Origin: Streptomyces mayonensis
Lineage (GTDB): Bacteria; Actinomycetota; Actinomycetes; Streptomycetales; Streptomycetaceae
Assembly: GCF_018982965.1 (NCBI RefSeq)
Contig: NZ_JACBYP010000057.1
Location: 1-50,139 of the forward strand
Reading direction: 5' to 3'
DNA: 50,139 bases
The position numbers and the translations under genes were made by a program. Position 1 is the first letter of the stretch. Every line of letters begins with the position of its first letter. Positions 15,755 through 24,749 of the stretch are shown piece by piece. Under the pieces are notes generated by a model that was not told the origin of the DNA, did no database searches, and saw nothing but the letters and a program-made list of their open reading frames with translations.

Positions 15755-16744
15755 CTAACCCCCGATCGCCGACATCGGGCGGTCCGGCTGCACGAACGTG
15801 GGGTCGTCGAGGCCCGCGCCCGCCTTCTTGCCCCACATGGCCAGCCGCCACAGGCGGGCGATCTCCTCGTCGGGGGCGTCGGAGCGCAGGGCGGCCCGCA
15901 GGTCGGTCTCCTCGCGGGCGAACAGGCAGGTGCGGACCTGGCCGTCGGCGGTCAGCCGGGTGCGGTCGCAGGCGGCGCAGAACGGGCGGGTGACGGAGGC
16001 GATGACGCCGACGCGGTGCGGGCCGCCGTCCACGATCCAGCGCTCGGCGGGGGCGGAGCCGCGCTCCTCGGAGCCCTCGGCGCTCAGCTCGAAGCGGGTA
16101 CGCAGGGAGGTGAGGATGTCACCCGCGGTGACCATGCCCTCGCGCTTCCAGCCGTGCTGGGCGTCCAGGGGCATCTGCTCGATGAAGCGCAGCTCGTAGT
16201 CGTGCTCCACGGCCCAGGCGAGCAGGTCGGGGGCCTCGTCGTCGTTGAGCCCCGGCATCAGGACGCTGTTGACCTTGACCGGGGTGAGACCGGCCTGGCG
16301 GGCGGCCTCCAGGCCCTCCAGGACGTCCTTGTGGCGGTCCCGGCGGGTGAGGGTCTTGAAGACGTCGGGGCGCAGGGTGTCCAGCGAGACGTTGACCCGG
16401 TCCAGGCCCGCCGCCTTCAGGGCCGTCGCCGTGCGCCTGAGGCCGATGCCGTTGGTGGTGAGGGACATCTGGGGCCGGGGTCCGAGGGCGGCGACGCGCT
16501 CGACGATGCCGACCAGGCCGGGGCGCAGCAGCGGCTCCCCGCCGGTGAAGCGGACCTCCTCGATGCCGAGGTGGGTGACCGCGATGTCGATGAGGCGGAC
16601 GATCTCGTCGTCCGTGAGCAGGTCGGGCTTGGCCAGCCACTGCAGGCCCTCCTCGGGCATGCAGTAGGTGCAGCGCAGATTGCAGCGGTCGGTGAGCGAG
16701 ACCCTCAGGTCGGTGGCCACTCGGCCGTAGGTGTCGATGAGCAC
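15755..16744 (-). CDS. moaA: GTP 3',8-cyclase MoaA (molybdenum cofactor)
   Basis: Radical-SAM enzyme that starts molybdopterin synthesis by converting GTP to 3',8-cyclo-7,8-dihydro-GTP. The 329-aa protein carries the SAM cluster CNLRCTYC near residues 21-28, FTGGEPLL, the second cluster CAAC...C (PFCAACDRTRL and VRTCLF), and the required C-terminal Gly-Gly (MSAIGG). GTG 16744 has a GGAGG upstream. No other moa gene is in the window. The region upstream holds paired and competing hairpins (16861-16912) that could end the symporter transcript or affect moaA. Confidence 0.95.
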   Translation of the reverse strand: MLIDTYGRVATDLRVSLTDRCNLRCTYCMPEEGLQWLAKPDLLTDDEIVRLIDIAVTHLGIEEVRFTGGEPLLRPGLVGIVERVAALGPRPQMSLTTNGIGLRRTATALKAAGLDRVNVSLDTLRPDVFKTLTRRDRHKDVLEGLEAARQAGLTPVKVNSVLMPGLNDDEAPDLLAWAVEHDYELRFIEQMPLDAQHGWKREGMVTAGDILTSLRTRFELSAEGSEERGSAPAERWIVDGGPHRVGVIASVTRPFCAACDRTRLTADGQVRTCLFAREETDLRAALRSDAPDEEIARLWRLAMWGKKAGAGLDDPTFVQPDRPMSAIGG

Positions 16745-16860
16745 GTGGGCCCCCTCCCTCGACGCGGACCGGCGGAGTGCCTGTCTCCTCCTGCCGCTCC
16801 TCCTGAATCTCCTGTACTTGCGAGCCTACGTGACCGCACCGACATCGGCCGTGGCCCGAT

Positions 16861-16912
16861 CCCTACGACGTACGGCGCGGCCCCGTCGTAGGGACCTACG
16901 ACGGGGCCGCGC
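16861..16912. terminator. Perfect 18-bp hairpin with a competing arm, upstream of moaA
   Basis: Arms 16875-16892 and 16895-16912 are perfectly complementary. A third element at 16861-16870 (CCCTACGACG) can instead pair perfectly with 16884-16893. It lies 57 nt after the symporter stop (minus strand) and about 120 nt before moaA. Terminator for the former is the simplest reading. Confidence 0.65.
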
Positions 16913-16968
16913 GCGGGGTGGGGCCGGGGCGGAGTCACCGGCCCCCGAGCGGGACCAGCGGGCCGGGG

Positions 16969-18603
16969 TCAGTGGGCTCCGGTGCCGGTCAGGGACCGGA
17001 CCTCCAGCTCCGCGTACTTCGCCTTGTCGGGCTCCTCCTTCGACAGGACCGTGCCGAGCCAGCCCATCAGGAAGCCGAACGGGATGGAGATGATGCCCGG
17101 GTTCTTCAGCGGGAACCAGGCGAAGTCGACGTCGGGGAACATCGCCGTCGGGTCGCCGGAGACCACGGGCGAGAACAGCACCAGGCCGACGGCGACGATC
17201 AGACCGCCGTAGATCGACCAGAGCGCGCCCTGGGTGGTGAACCTCTTCCAGAACAGGCTGTAGAGGATCGTCGGCAGGTTGGCGGACGCGGCGACCGCGA
17301 AGGCCAGGGCGACCAGGCCGGCCACGTTCAGGTCGCGGGCGAGGGCGCCGAGGGCGATGGAGACGATGCCGATGAAGACGGTCGCCCAGCGGGCCGCCTT
17401 CATCTCCTCCTTCTCGGTGGCCTGCCCCTTGCGGATGACGTTGGCGTAGATGTCGTGCGCGAAGGACGAGGACGAGGCGAGTGTGAGACCGGCGACCACG
17501 GCGAGGATGGTCGCGAAGGCCACCGCCGAGATCGTGGCGAGCAGGATCGCGCCCCAGGCCGAGTCGACGCCGCCGACGTGCAGGGCGAGCAGGGGCGCGG
17601 CCGTGTTGCCGGACGGGTTGGACGCGATGATCTCGTCCTTCCCGACGAGCGCGGCGGCCCCGAAGCCGAGGGCGATGGTCATCAGGTAGAAGACGCCGAT
17701 GATGCCGATCGCCCAGTTCACGGACTTACGGGCGGCCTTGGCGTTGGGCACCGTGTAGAAGCGGATCAGGATGTGCGGCAGGCCGGCGGTGCCGAGCACC
17801 AGGGCGATGCCCAGCGAGATGAAGTCGAGCTTGGTGGTGCCGCTCGCTCCGTACTGGAGGCCGGGCTCCAGGAAGGCGGATCCCGCGCCGCTGTTCTCGG
17901 CGGCCTTGCCGAGCAGGTCGGAGATGTTGAAGTCGAACTTCAGCAGCACCAGGAAGGTGATCAGGATGGTGCCGCCGATCAGCAGCACGGCCTTGACCAT
18001 CTGGACCCAGGTGGTGCCCTTCATGCCGCCGATGGTGACGTACACGATCATCAGGACGCCGACGAGGGCGACGATGAGGATCTTGCCCGCGTCGGAGGTG
18101 ATGCCGAGCAGCAGCGAGACGAGGACGCCGGCGCCCGCCATCTGGGCCAGCAGGTAGAAGATCGAGACGACGATCGTGGAGGTGCCGGCGGCGGTGCGCA
18201 CGGGGCGCTGGCGCATGCGGTACGCGAGGACGTCGCCCATCGTGTACCGGCCGGAGTTCCTGAGCGGCTCGGCGACCAGGAGCAGGGCGACCAGCCAGGC
18301 GACCAGGAAGCCGATGGAGTAGAGGAAGCCGTCGTAGCCGAAGAGGGCGATGGCGCCGGCGATACCGAGGAAGGACGCCGCCGACATGTAGTCGCCGGAG
18401 ACGGCGAGGCCGTTCTGGAAGGCGCTGAACTGGCGGCCGCCCGCGTAGAAGTCCGCGGCGTCCTTGGTCTGACGGCCCGCCCAGACGGTGATGAACAGCG
18501 TGGCGACGACGAAGACCGAGAAGAGCGTGATGATCAGCGGCCGGTGCTCGCTCGCCTCGTTGGCGGCCAGCTCGGCGGCGAAAACGGTCTGTGCGGGGCT
18601 CAT
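16969..18603 (-). CDS. Sodium:solute symporter, acetate (ActP)-like
   Basis: A 544-aa SSS-family transporter with about thirteen membrane helices. It contains DFYAGGR followed by NGLAVSGDYMSAASFLG, the conserved SSS sodium-site region, and IGGMKGTTWVQM. It resembles cation/acetate symporter ActP. ATG 18603 overlaps the stop of the DUF485 gene (ATGA), and an open frame further upstream lies inside that gene. Together the two form the yjcH-actP type unit for acetate or short monocarboxylate uptake; pyruvate or another acid is possible. The strong hairpin at 16875-16912 follows. Confidence 0.9.
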   Translation of the reverse strand: MSPAQTVFAAELAANEASEHRPLIITLFSVFVVATLFITVWAGRQTKDAADFYAGGRQFSAFQNGLAVSGDYMSAASFLGIAGAIALFGYDGFLYSIGFLVAWLVALLLVAEPLRNSGRYTMGDVLAYRMRQRPVRTAAGTSTIVVSIFYLLAQMAGAGVLVSLLLGITSDAGKILIVALVGVLMIVYVTIGGMKGTTWVQMVKAVLLIGGTILITFLVLLKFDFNISDLLGKAAENSGAGSAFLEPGLQYGASGTTKLDFISLGIALVLGTAGLPHILIRFYTVPNAKAARKSVNWAIGIIGVFYLMTIALGFGAAALVGKDEIIASNPSGNTAAPLLALHVGGVDSAWGAILLATISAVAFATILAVVAGLTLASSSSFAHDIYANVIRKGQATEKEEMKAARWATVFIGIVSIALGALARDLNVAGLVALAFAVAASANLPTILYSLFWKRFTTQGALWSIYGGLIVAVGLVLFSPVVSGDPTAMFPDVDFAWFPLKNPGIISIPFGFLMGWLGTVLSKEEPDKAKYAELEVRSLTGTGAH

Positions 18604-18956
18604 GCGCCGCCCTCCATCCGGGACTTGATGGCCTCGGCCTTGGGGTCGAGCTTCGCGGCGGCGTGCCGCGAGTACCACCAGGCGATGAGGAACGTGGTGA
18701 CGAACTGGGCGATGCCGAAGACGAAGGCCACGTTGATGTTGCCGAACAGCTTGTTGCCCATGAAGCCGCCGGCGTAGTTCGACAGCAGCACGTACAGCAG
18801 GTACCAGGCGACGAAGGCGATCGTCAGCGGAAACGCGAAGGAGCGGAAGGAGCGGCGCAGTTCGGCGAACTCAGCGCTCTGCTGCACTTCGGAGAACTCC
18901 TCGGCGGAGGGAAGTGGGCGTTCCTCTTTCGAGGGGGGCGGTGCGTCGGTGGCCAC
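18600..18956 (-). CDS. DUF485 (YjcH-like) membrane protein
   Basis: A 118-aa protein with the DUF485 pattern: LRRSFRSFAFPLTIAFV, then WYLLYVLLSNYA and a second helix with FVTTFLIAWWYSRHA. GTG 18956 is preferred: GAGGAG lies 5 nt upstream. An ATG at 18980 in the same frame would overlap that ribosome site. Family members are encoded directly before ActP-type symporters, as here, and are thought to aid the transporter. Confidence 0.87.
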   Translation of the reverse strand: MATDAPPPSKEERPLPSAEEFSEVQQSAEFAELRRSFRSFAFPLTIAFVAWYLLYVLLSNYAGGFMGNKLFGNINVAFVFGIAQFVTTFLIAWWYSRHAAAKLDPKAEAIKSRMEGGA

Positions 18957-19449
18957 GGAGTCTCCTCGTACGACGGACATGACGGCTTGGACCTCGGTGT
19001 TCTCGCAGGGAACCGGTCGTGCTCGGACTCCCTGCCCAACGACACGGCGCCCCTCGGGACCCGGTTCAACGTCCGTGGCACTTTCCGAAGTCGTCCCTTG
19101 GGGTCATTGCTGGCCAGCGACTTCTGGGGATAGCTTCACCCTGCACGACTACGTCATGTACCTGCCCGCGTCGCATCCCGTCCTGGACAGGTGCCGTTTG
19201 CCGGATGATGTGGAGACCCCATGGATCATCTGCGTTCCCGAGCCGTCCGCGCTCCGGACCCGGACTCGCCCTCGCGATGCCGGTCGCACCGGGGGTGAAG
19301 GTGTCGCACACGAAGGCGGGAGACGCCCCGCGCGCACCCCTGCCCGCCCCGCAGGCACTCCTGCCCGCCCCGCAGGCACCGATGCCGCCCCGCCACGCGC
19401 CGGCAGCACGAGTATCCCGAGTTTCCCCAACGGACTGGAGACATTCCGC
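18957..19449. other. Divergent intergenic region before the subtilase gene
   Basis: The 493-nt gap between the DUF485 gene and the subtilase gene holds the divergent promoters. It contains a direct repeat of 20 bp (19339-19358 and 19360-19379, CCTGCCCGCCCCGCAGGCAC), each copy able to fold on itself through CCTG/CAGG. The subtilase frame is open across the whole gap, but that is a GC effect: no family sequence or ribosome site supports it. Confidence 0.5.
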
Positions 19450-20988
19450 ATGACCGCACCTCACCCGCGTCACCGCCGTGCCCTCGCGATCCCGGCCGGT
19501 ATGGCCGTGGCCGCGTCACTGGCGTTCCTGCCGGGCACCCCGGCCGCCGCGGCGCCCGCGGCCCAGGCCGCCCCGTCCGCGGCGACGGACGGGACCCCGC
19601 TCAGCTACGTCGTCAACGTCGCCGGCGGGCACCGCCCTTCCGCGACGGTACGGCGCGCGATAGCCAAGGCGGGCGGCACGATCGTCACGTCGTACGACCG
19701 GATCGGCGTGGTCGTCGTCCACTCGGCCAACCCCGACTTCGCCAAGACCGTGCGCAAGGTGCGCGGCGTGCAGTCGGCCGGCGCCACCCGCACCGCGCCG
19801 CTGCCCTCGGCCGCGACGACGGACACGGGCGCGCCGAAGGTGCTCAGCGGCGAGGAGCTGGCCGCCGCGGAGGCCGCCGGGCAGGCCGCCGAGGGCCAGG
19901 ACCCGCTGGAGCCGCTGCAGTGGGACCTGCCCGCCATCAAGGCGGACAAGGCGCACGAGAAGTCGCTGGGCAGCAAGAAGGTGACCGTCGCCGTCATCGA
20001 CACCGGCGTCGACGACACCCACCCGGACCTCGCCCCGAACTTCGACCGCAAGGCGTCCGTCAACTGCGTCGCGGGCAAGCCGGACACCACCGACGGCGCC
20101 TGGCGGCCGAGCGCGGAGGAGAGCCCGCACGGCACCCACGTGGCCGGTGAGATAGCCGCCGCCAAGAACGGCGTCGGCATGACCGGCGTGGCGCCCGGGG
20201 TGAAGGTCGCCGGCATCAAGGTCTCCAACCCCGACGGCTTCTTCTACACCGAGGCCGTGGTCTGCGGGTTCATGTGGGCGGCCGAGCACGGCGTCGACGT
20301 GACGAACAACAGCTATTACACCGACCCGTGGTACTTCAACTGCAAGAACGACCCGGACCAGAAGGCGCTCGTCGAGGCCGTCTCGCGGGCCACGCGGTAC
20401 GCGGAGAAGAAGGGCGCGGTCAACGTCGCCGCGGCCGGCAACGAGAACTACGACCTCACCTCGGACGAGATCACCGACCCGTCGTCCCCGAACGACGGCA
20501 CCCCCGGTGACCGCGTGGTCGACCCGTCCGAGTGCCTGGACATCCCGACCCAGCTGCCGGGTGTCGTGACGGTCGCGGCGACCGGCGCGAAGGGCCTCAA
20601 GTCGTCCTTCTCGAACTACGGCCGGGGCGTCATCGACATCGCCGCGCCCGGCGGCGACTCGACGGCCTACCAGACGCCGGACGCACCCGCCACCAGCGGT
20701 CTGATCCTGGGCACGCTGCCCGGCGGCGAGTACGGCTACATGGCCGGTACGTCGATGGCCTCGCCGCACGTCGCGGGCGTCGCCGCCCTCATCAAGTCGA
20801 CGCACCCGCACGCCTCCCCGGCCCTGGTCAAGGCCCTGCTGTACGCCCAGGCCGACGCCACCGCGTGCACCGACCCGTACGACATCGACGGCGACGGCAA
20901 GGTCGACGCGGTGTGCGAGGGCCCGAAGAACCGCAACGGCTTCTACGGCTGGGGCATGGCGGACGCCCTGGACGCGGTGAGCCGCTGA
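19450..20988 (+). CDS. Secreted S8 (subtilisin-like) serine protease
   Basis: A 512-aa secreted protease. An N-terminal signal peptide (basic HPRHRR, hydrophobic core, AAAA near residue 35) is followed by a pro-region (about 50-170) and the catalytic domain. The triad is Asp184 (VIDTGVDD), His227 (PHGTHVAG) and Ser435 (GTSMASPHVAG); the oxyanion Asn lies in AAAGNEN. The C-terminal DIDGDGKVDA may bind calcium. ATG 19450 has GGAG 9 nt upstream. There is no C-terminal anchor or sorting signal, so it is probably released. Substrate unknown; a nutritional or morphogenesis role is plausible. It lies alone, followed by the poly-G tract. Confidence 0.93.
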   Translation: MTAPHPRHRRALAIPAGMAVAASLAFLPGTPAAAAPAAQAAPSAATDGTPLSYVVNVAGGHRPSATVRRAIAKAGGTIVTSYDRIGVVVVHSANPDFAKTVRKVRGVQSAGATRTAPLPSAATTDTGAPKVLSGEELAAAEAAGQAAEGQDPLEPLQWDLPAIKADKAHEKSLGSKKVTVAVIDTGVDDTHPDLAPNFDRKASVNCVAGKPDTTDGAWRPSAEESPHGTHVAGEIAAAKNGVGMTGVAPGVKVAGIKVSNPDGFFYTEAVVCGFMWAAEHGVDVTNNSYYTDPWYFNCKNDPDQKALVEAVSRATRYAEKKGAVNVAAAGNENYDLTSDEITDPSSPNDGTPGDRVVDPSECLDIPTQLPGVVTVAATGAKGLKSSFSNYGRGVIDIAAPGGDSTAYQTPDAPATSGLILGTLPGGEYGYMAGTSMASPHVAGVAALIKSTHPHASPALVKALLYAQADATACTDPYDIDGDGKVDAVCEGPKNRNGFYGWGMADALDAVSR

Positions 20989-21048
20989 CACCGGTCACGC
21001 GCTGAGCACCGCGCGCGTGTGCCGTGTGTGACGTGACGCGTGTGAGGC

Positions 21049-21161
21049 GGGGGGGGGGGGGGGGCGCGGCCGCCGGGGGCGGGGGGGGGGGGGGGGGCGG
21101 GGGGGGGGGGGGGGGGGTGGGGGGGGCGGGGGGGGGGGGGGGGGGGCCCCCCCCCCCCCCC
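21049..21161. repeat. Poly-G tract ending in poly-C
   Basis: 113 bases that are almost all G: runs of 16, 17, 19, 8 and 19 G broken by single C or T and one CGCGGCCGCC block (with a NotI site), then 15 C. The G19/C15 junction could form a hairpin, and the G runs could form quadruplexes. It may also be an assembly artefact. It lies between the subtilase stop and the CopD-like start (21207). Confidence 0.85.
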
Positions 21162-21206
21162 GCCTCGGAACTTGCCCGTTTCGGGGGAGTTGGTGAAGAT
21201 CCTGGG

Positions 21207-22214
21207 GTGACGCCGATACAACCCCCGCCCCGGACCGCCGGCACCGGAAGACGCTCACGCTCCTCCGGCACCGGCCGGACCGCGGCCGTGCTCGTGCTGG
21301 TGGCGCTGGCCGCGCTGATACCCGTGCTGGGGCCGTCCCCCGCCCTGCACGGCACCGGGGAGGCCGAGGCGCCCGGCACCGGCGGCATCGCGCTGCTGCG
21401 CACCGTGCTCTTCGCCGCGCTGAGCGTTCCGCTCGGCGAGCTGTTCGTGAACCGGCTCGCCCGGTCGCTGCCCGGCGCTCCCCCGGACCGGCCCCGCAGT
21501 TGGTCCCCGTACGCGGCCGCCGCCGGTTTCCTCGCGGCGCTGGGGCTGGCCTCGGTGGTGGCGACCGGCAACCTCGTGCCGGGCGGCATGGCCGACATCG
21601 ACGTCGGCGGACTGTACGAGTCCCGGGACGGCAAGCTCGCACTGCTGGAGGTCAACGGTTTCCTCGCCGCCTGGCTGTGCACCGGCTCGCGCCGGCCCGG
21701 ACTCCAGGTCTGGCCGCTGGCCGCGGTCGTCGTCGCGGAGGCGCTGCGCGCGCACCCCACGACCGAGTACAGCCCGCTGCTGGGCTCCGGTCTGACCCTC
21801 GTCCATCTGACGTGCGCCTCGCTGTGGGTGGGCGGCCTGCTGTACGCGCTGCGGGTGCTGCGGCGGTGGCGGGAGGCCGAGGCGGGCCCGGCTCTGCTCG
21901 GGCTCTACGCGCGCGTGGCGGCCGTTCTGCTGGCCGCCCTCACGGCGACTGGGGTGGGCAGTTCGCTGCGCCGGATGCCGCCGGGCACGATCCTGGAGCA
22001 GCTGACGGACACGGCGTACGGGCGGGTCCTGCTCGCCAAGGTGCTGCTGGTGGCCGCCGTGGCCGTCCTCGCCCTGTGGGCCAGGATCCGGCTGGCCCGC
22101 GCGAGCGACCCGCTGTCCGCCTGCTCTCCCGCGCGCGCGGAGGTCGTGGCGCTGGGCGTGGTGGTCGCGGTGTCGGGACTTCTGACGGCCCTTCCGGTGC
22201 CGATCCGGTGGTGA
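21207..22214 (+). CDS. CopD-family membrane protein
   Basis: A 335-aa multi-pass membrane protein with about eight helices. Features of the CopD (copper resistance D) family are HLTCASLWVGGLLYAL and a late LTALTATGVGSSLRR-type helix pair, then LLAKVLLVAAVAVLALWARIRLAR. No CopC domain is fused, and no other copper gene is near. The start is GTG 21207 (VTPIQPPPR); no clear ribosome site precedes it. The frame is open through the poly-G tract upstream, which would add a polyglycine stretch; I treat that as an artefact of composition. Copper transport is a family inference only. Confidence 0.75.
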   Translation: MTPIQPPPRTAGTGRRSRSSGTGRTAAVLVLVALAALIPVLGPSPALHGTGEAEAPGTGGIALLRTVLFAALSVPLGELFVNRLARSLPGAPPDRPRSWSPYAAAAGFLAALGLASVVATGNLVPGGMADIDVGGLYESRDGKLALLEVNGFLAAWLCTGSRRPGLQVWPLAAVVVAEALRAHPTTEYSPLLGSGLTLVHLTCASLWVGGLLYALRVLRRWREAEAGPALLGLYARVAAVLLAALTATGVGSSLRRMPPGTILEQLTDTAYGRVLLAKVLLVAAVAVLALWARIRLARASDPLSACSPARAEVVALGVVVAVSGLLTALPVPIRW

Positions 22215-22360
22215 ACACGGTGACCGGGGTGAGCGGGATGCCCGGCCTCCGGGCTGCCCGGACTCCGGGGTGCCGCAACCCTTCCCGGGCGGGCGGAACT
22301 TGACGGCGCGGGACACCTCGGGGTCCGGAGTGTCCGTCCCGGCCCGTATCCTCATTGACC

Positions 22361-23347
22361 ATGCTCGAAGACCGCACGACCGCAGCGCCGTCCGCCACGG
22401 CGTGGCCGGCCGCGTACCCGCAGGGGTACGCGGTCGTCGACGTGGAGACCACCGGCCTGGCCCGCGACGACCGCATCATCTCGGCGGCCGTCTACCGGCT
22501 GGACGCCCGCGGTGAGGTCGAGGACCACTGGTACACGCTGGTCAATCCGCAGCGCGATCCGGGCCCGGTGTGGATACACGGTCTGACGAGCGACGTGCTG
22601 CGCGGGGCTCCCCTCTTCGACGACGTCGCCGAGGAGTTCGCGGCGCGCCTCGACGGGCGCGTCCTCGTCGCGCACAACGCCGTCTTCGACTGGCAGATGA
22701 TCGCCCGGGAGTACGCGCGCGCGAAACGCGAGGCGCCGGTGCGCCAACGGCTGTGCACCATCGCCCTGTCGAAGGCTCTGGACCTGCCGCTGCCCAACCA
22801 CAAGCTGGAGTCGCTGGCCGCGCACTTCGGCGTCGTGCAGCAGCGCGCCCACCACGCGCTGGACGACGCACGGGTGCTGGCGGAGGCGTTCCGGCCGAGC
22901 CTGGCGGCCGCGGCGGCGGGCGGGGTGCGGCTGCCGCTGCACGAGTGCCGGCCGCTGACCGAGTGGACGGACCGGCCCACGCCCCGGATCGGGCAGCAGG
23001 CGGGCTACGGCGGCTACCGGCCGACCAGTTGGCGCCCCTCCCGGAAGAGGCCCGCGTGCCCCTATCCCAATCCGGGCCGGTACGAAGAGGGCAAACGACT
23101 CAAGCAGGGCATGCGGGTCGCCTTCTCGGGCGACACCTCAGTCGAGCGCGACCTCCTCGAGGACCGCGCGACGGAGGCGGGGCTGCACGTCGCCACGAGC
23201 CTGTCCCGGCTGACCAGCCTGCTGGTGACCAACGACCCGGACTCGGGCACCTCCAAGGTGGTCAAGGCCCGTCAGTTCGGCACACCGGTGGTGGACGAGG
23301 CGGCGTTCGGGCAGCTGCTCGCGGACGTCGAGCCCGCGGACGGGTGA
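22361..23347 (+). CDS. DEDDh 3'-5' exonuclease with C-terminal BRCT domain
   Basis: A 328-aa protein. The N-terminal exonuclease (about residues 20-180) has the DnaQ/epsilon motifs: DVETTGL (ExoI), an HNAVFDWQM strand (ExoII) and HHALDDARVL (ExoIII with the His of DEDDh). A Pro/Arg-rich linker leads to a BRCT domain (about 245-325; GMRVAFSGDTS ... VTNDPDSGTSK). This exonuclease-BRCT layout suggests a DNA repair role rather than the replicase epsilon subunit; the partner is unknown. ATG 22361 follows TATCCT (22347-22352), which may be a -10 box of a nearly leaderless message. Confidence 0.88.
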   Translation: MLEDRTTAAPSATAWPAAYPQGYAVVDVETTGLARDDRIISAAVYRLDARGEVEDHWYTLVNPQRDPGPVWIHGLTSDVLRGAPLFDDVAEEFAARLDGRVLVAHNAVFDWQMIAREYARAKREAPVRQRLCTIALSKALDLPLPNHKLESLAAHFGVVQQRAHHALDDARVLAEAFRPSLAAAAAGGVRLPLHECRPLTEWTDRPTPRIGQQAGYGGYRPTSWRPSRKRPACPYPNPGRYEEGKRLKQGMRVAFSGDTSVERDLLEDRATEAGLHVATSLSRLTSLLVTNDPDSGTSKVVKARQFGTPVVDEAAFGQLLADVEPADG

Positions 23348-23477
23348 GCCGTGCGACAGCCGTGGACCGTACGGCGACCGCGGGCCGCGCGCGGGTGAGC
23401 CGTACGGACGGGTGATTCCGGGCGACTCGCCCGCCGGCCGCTCGCCCGCGCCGTGGCGACGGCCCACCCTGTGGCGC

Positions 23478-23711
23478 ATGGCGACATGCGAAGTATGCGG
23501 CAACAACTACGGAATGTCCTTCGAGGTCCACGCCCAGGGAGCGGTGCACGTCTTCGACTGCTTCTCCTGCGCGATCCACCGGATGGCCCCCATCTGCGAG
23601 CACTGCCGGGTGCAGATCATCGGCCAGGGCGTCGAGGTAGACGGCCACTGGTTCTGCGGCGCCCACTGCGCCCGCGCGGAGGGGAGGGCGGGGATCGTCG
23701 ACAAGGTCTGA
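23478..23711 (+). CDS. Cysteine-rich small protein (metallothionein/zinc-ribbon-like)
   Basis: A 77-aa protein from ATG 23478 (MATCEVCGNNYGMSFEV). It has four CxxC-type pairs: CEVC, CFSC (in DCFSCAIH), CEHC and CGAHC, plus nearby His residues, spaced like a double zinc ribbon or LIM fold. Some databases name such proteins prokaryotic metallothionein. Binding of zinc is likely; a metal-storage or DNA/protein-binding role cannot be decided. It follows the exonuclease by 130 nt. An in-frame start at 23412 would add a disordered leader. Confidence 0.72.
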   Translation: MATCEVCGNNYGMSFEVHAQGAVHVFDCFSCAIHRMAPICEHCRVQIIGQGVEVDGHWFCGAHCARAEGRAGIVDKV

Positions 23712-23863
23712 GCGCACCGACGGCTCCGGCATCGCCGGTGGCAGCCCGGCGGAAGTACCCGCAGTGCCGGGGCCGTCGACGACGGCCGGGCCGCCCGTGC
23801 AGGGCTGTTCCGAGTACGCCGGAAACGGCCGGCCGCACTCGGAACGACCCCTACCATGAACGC

Positions 23864-24655
23864 ATGTTCGAAGAAAAGCTCGCCGCTGCGGCCGAACTCT
23901 TCCGCCCCCGAGCCGCCGCCCGCGGCATCCCCCCGCACGAGGTGGAGGCGTTCATAGCCCGCATCCGCCCCGCCGTCCATCTGGCAGTGGAGGACGGGCC
24001 GCTGTGCGTGGGCCGGATGGGCGGCGCCCCGATGCTGCCGCACGATGCGCCGGACCCGTCCCTTCCCTTCATCTTCTCCATCGACTGCGCCGCGTTGCCG
24101 GCCGGTGCCACCGATCTCCCGATGCCGCCCGACGGCCACCTGCTGTTCTTCGCCGCGGTGGGTGTGGGCGGTGCGACGGGCGACGCCGCCACGTGCTACG
24201 TCCCGGCCGGAACGCCGACGGGTCCCCGCTCCTCCCCCGAGCCGTCCACCATGAACACTCCGTACCCGGAGCGGCCCCTGCGGGTGGCCGGGTCCGGGTT
24301 CTCCACGTCCGACGGCATCGACATCACCGAGGAGGCGGAAGAGGAGGAAGACGTCGACGACGACGAAGATCCGCTGGTCATCGCCGGTGTGCTCGGTGAC
24401 GAATGGGGGACGCTGACTGAGCCGGAGTCATGGGTCGCCATGCCCATCCAGCTCGGGGGCTGGCACGAGAGTGACCTTCCCGGAATTCTGGAGAAGAAGG
24501 AAGGCGACGACTGGGTCGATCTGGCCTCCTGGGTCTGCCGGGAGGACGAGGCTCTGGAGTCCGTTGCGGAGTTCACCACCTTCATCTGGGCGATCCGGCG
24601 CCAGGACCTCGCCGCCCGGCGCTTCGATCGCGTCTACGGATATCAGGGACCGTGA
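23864..24655 (+). CDS. DUF1963 (YwqG-like) protein
   Basis: A 263-aa protein with the DUF1963 pattern: GRMGGAPMLPHDAPDP near residue 47, IFSIDCAALP, and GHLLFFAAV. An acidic stretch with runs of Glu/Asp lies at about 150-165. ATG 23864 is preceded by TACCAT at exactly 6 nt and by no ribosome site, the pattern of a leaderless Streptomyces message. The upstream frame is open but out of family. Function unknown; family members are cytoplasmic and often near stress or toxin-immunity genes, with no such context here. Confidence 0.75.
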   Translation: MFEEKLAAAAELFRPRAAARGIPPHEVEAFIARIRPAVHLAVEDGPLCVGRMGGAPMLPHDAPDPSLPFIFSIDCAALPAGATDLPMPPDGHLLFFAAVGVGGATGDAATCYVPAGTPTGPRSSPEPSTMNTPYPERPLRVAGSGFSTSDGIDITEEAEEEEDVDDDEDPLVIAGVLGDEWGTLTEPESWVAMPIQLGGWHESDLPGILEKKEGDDWVDLASWVCREDEALESVAEFTTFIWAIRRQDLAARRFDRVYGYQGP

Positions 24656-24749
24656 CGGTGCCGGCCCTTCGTGTCCGCCGTCGAACACGGTCCGGTGCTC
24701 ACGGGGGCCTGGCCGCAGGCACCTGACCCGGCCGAGGTACCGTCGGTGC

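Noticed and set aside
16745..16968. Molybdenum cofactor riboswitch upstream of moaA
   Set aside because: Only simple inverted repeats are present; the conserved Moco-motif bases are not.
18949..19449. 167-codon in-frame extension of the subtilase to 18949
   Set aside because: It would precede the signal peptide with a disordered Arg/Pro sequence; GGAG before ATG 19450 supports the short form.
21024..21206. Upstream extension of the CopD-like gene through the poly-G tract
   Set aside because: It would encode polyglycine with no family support; GTG 21207 leads to the helices.
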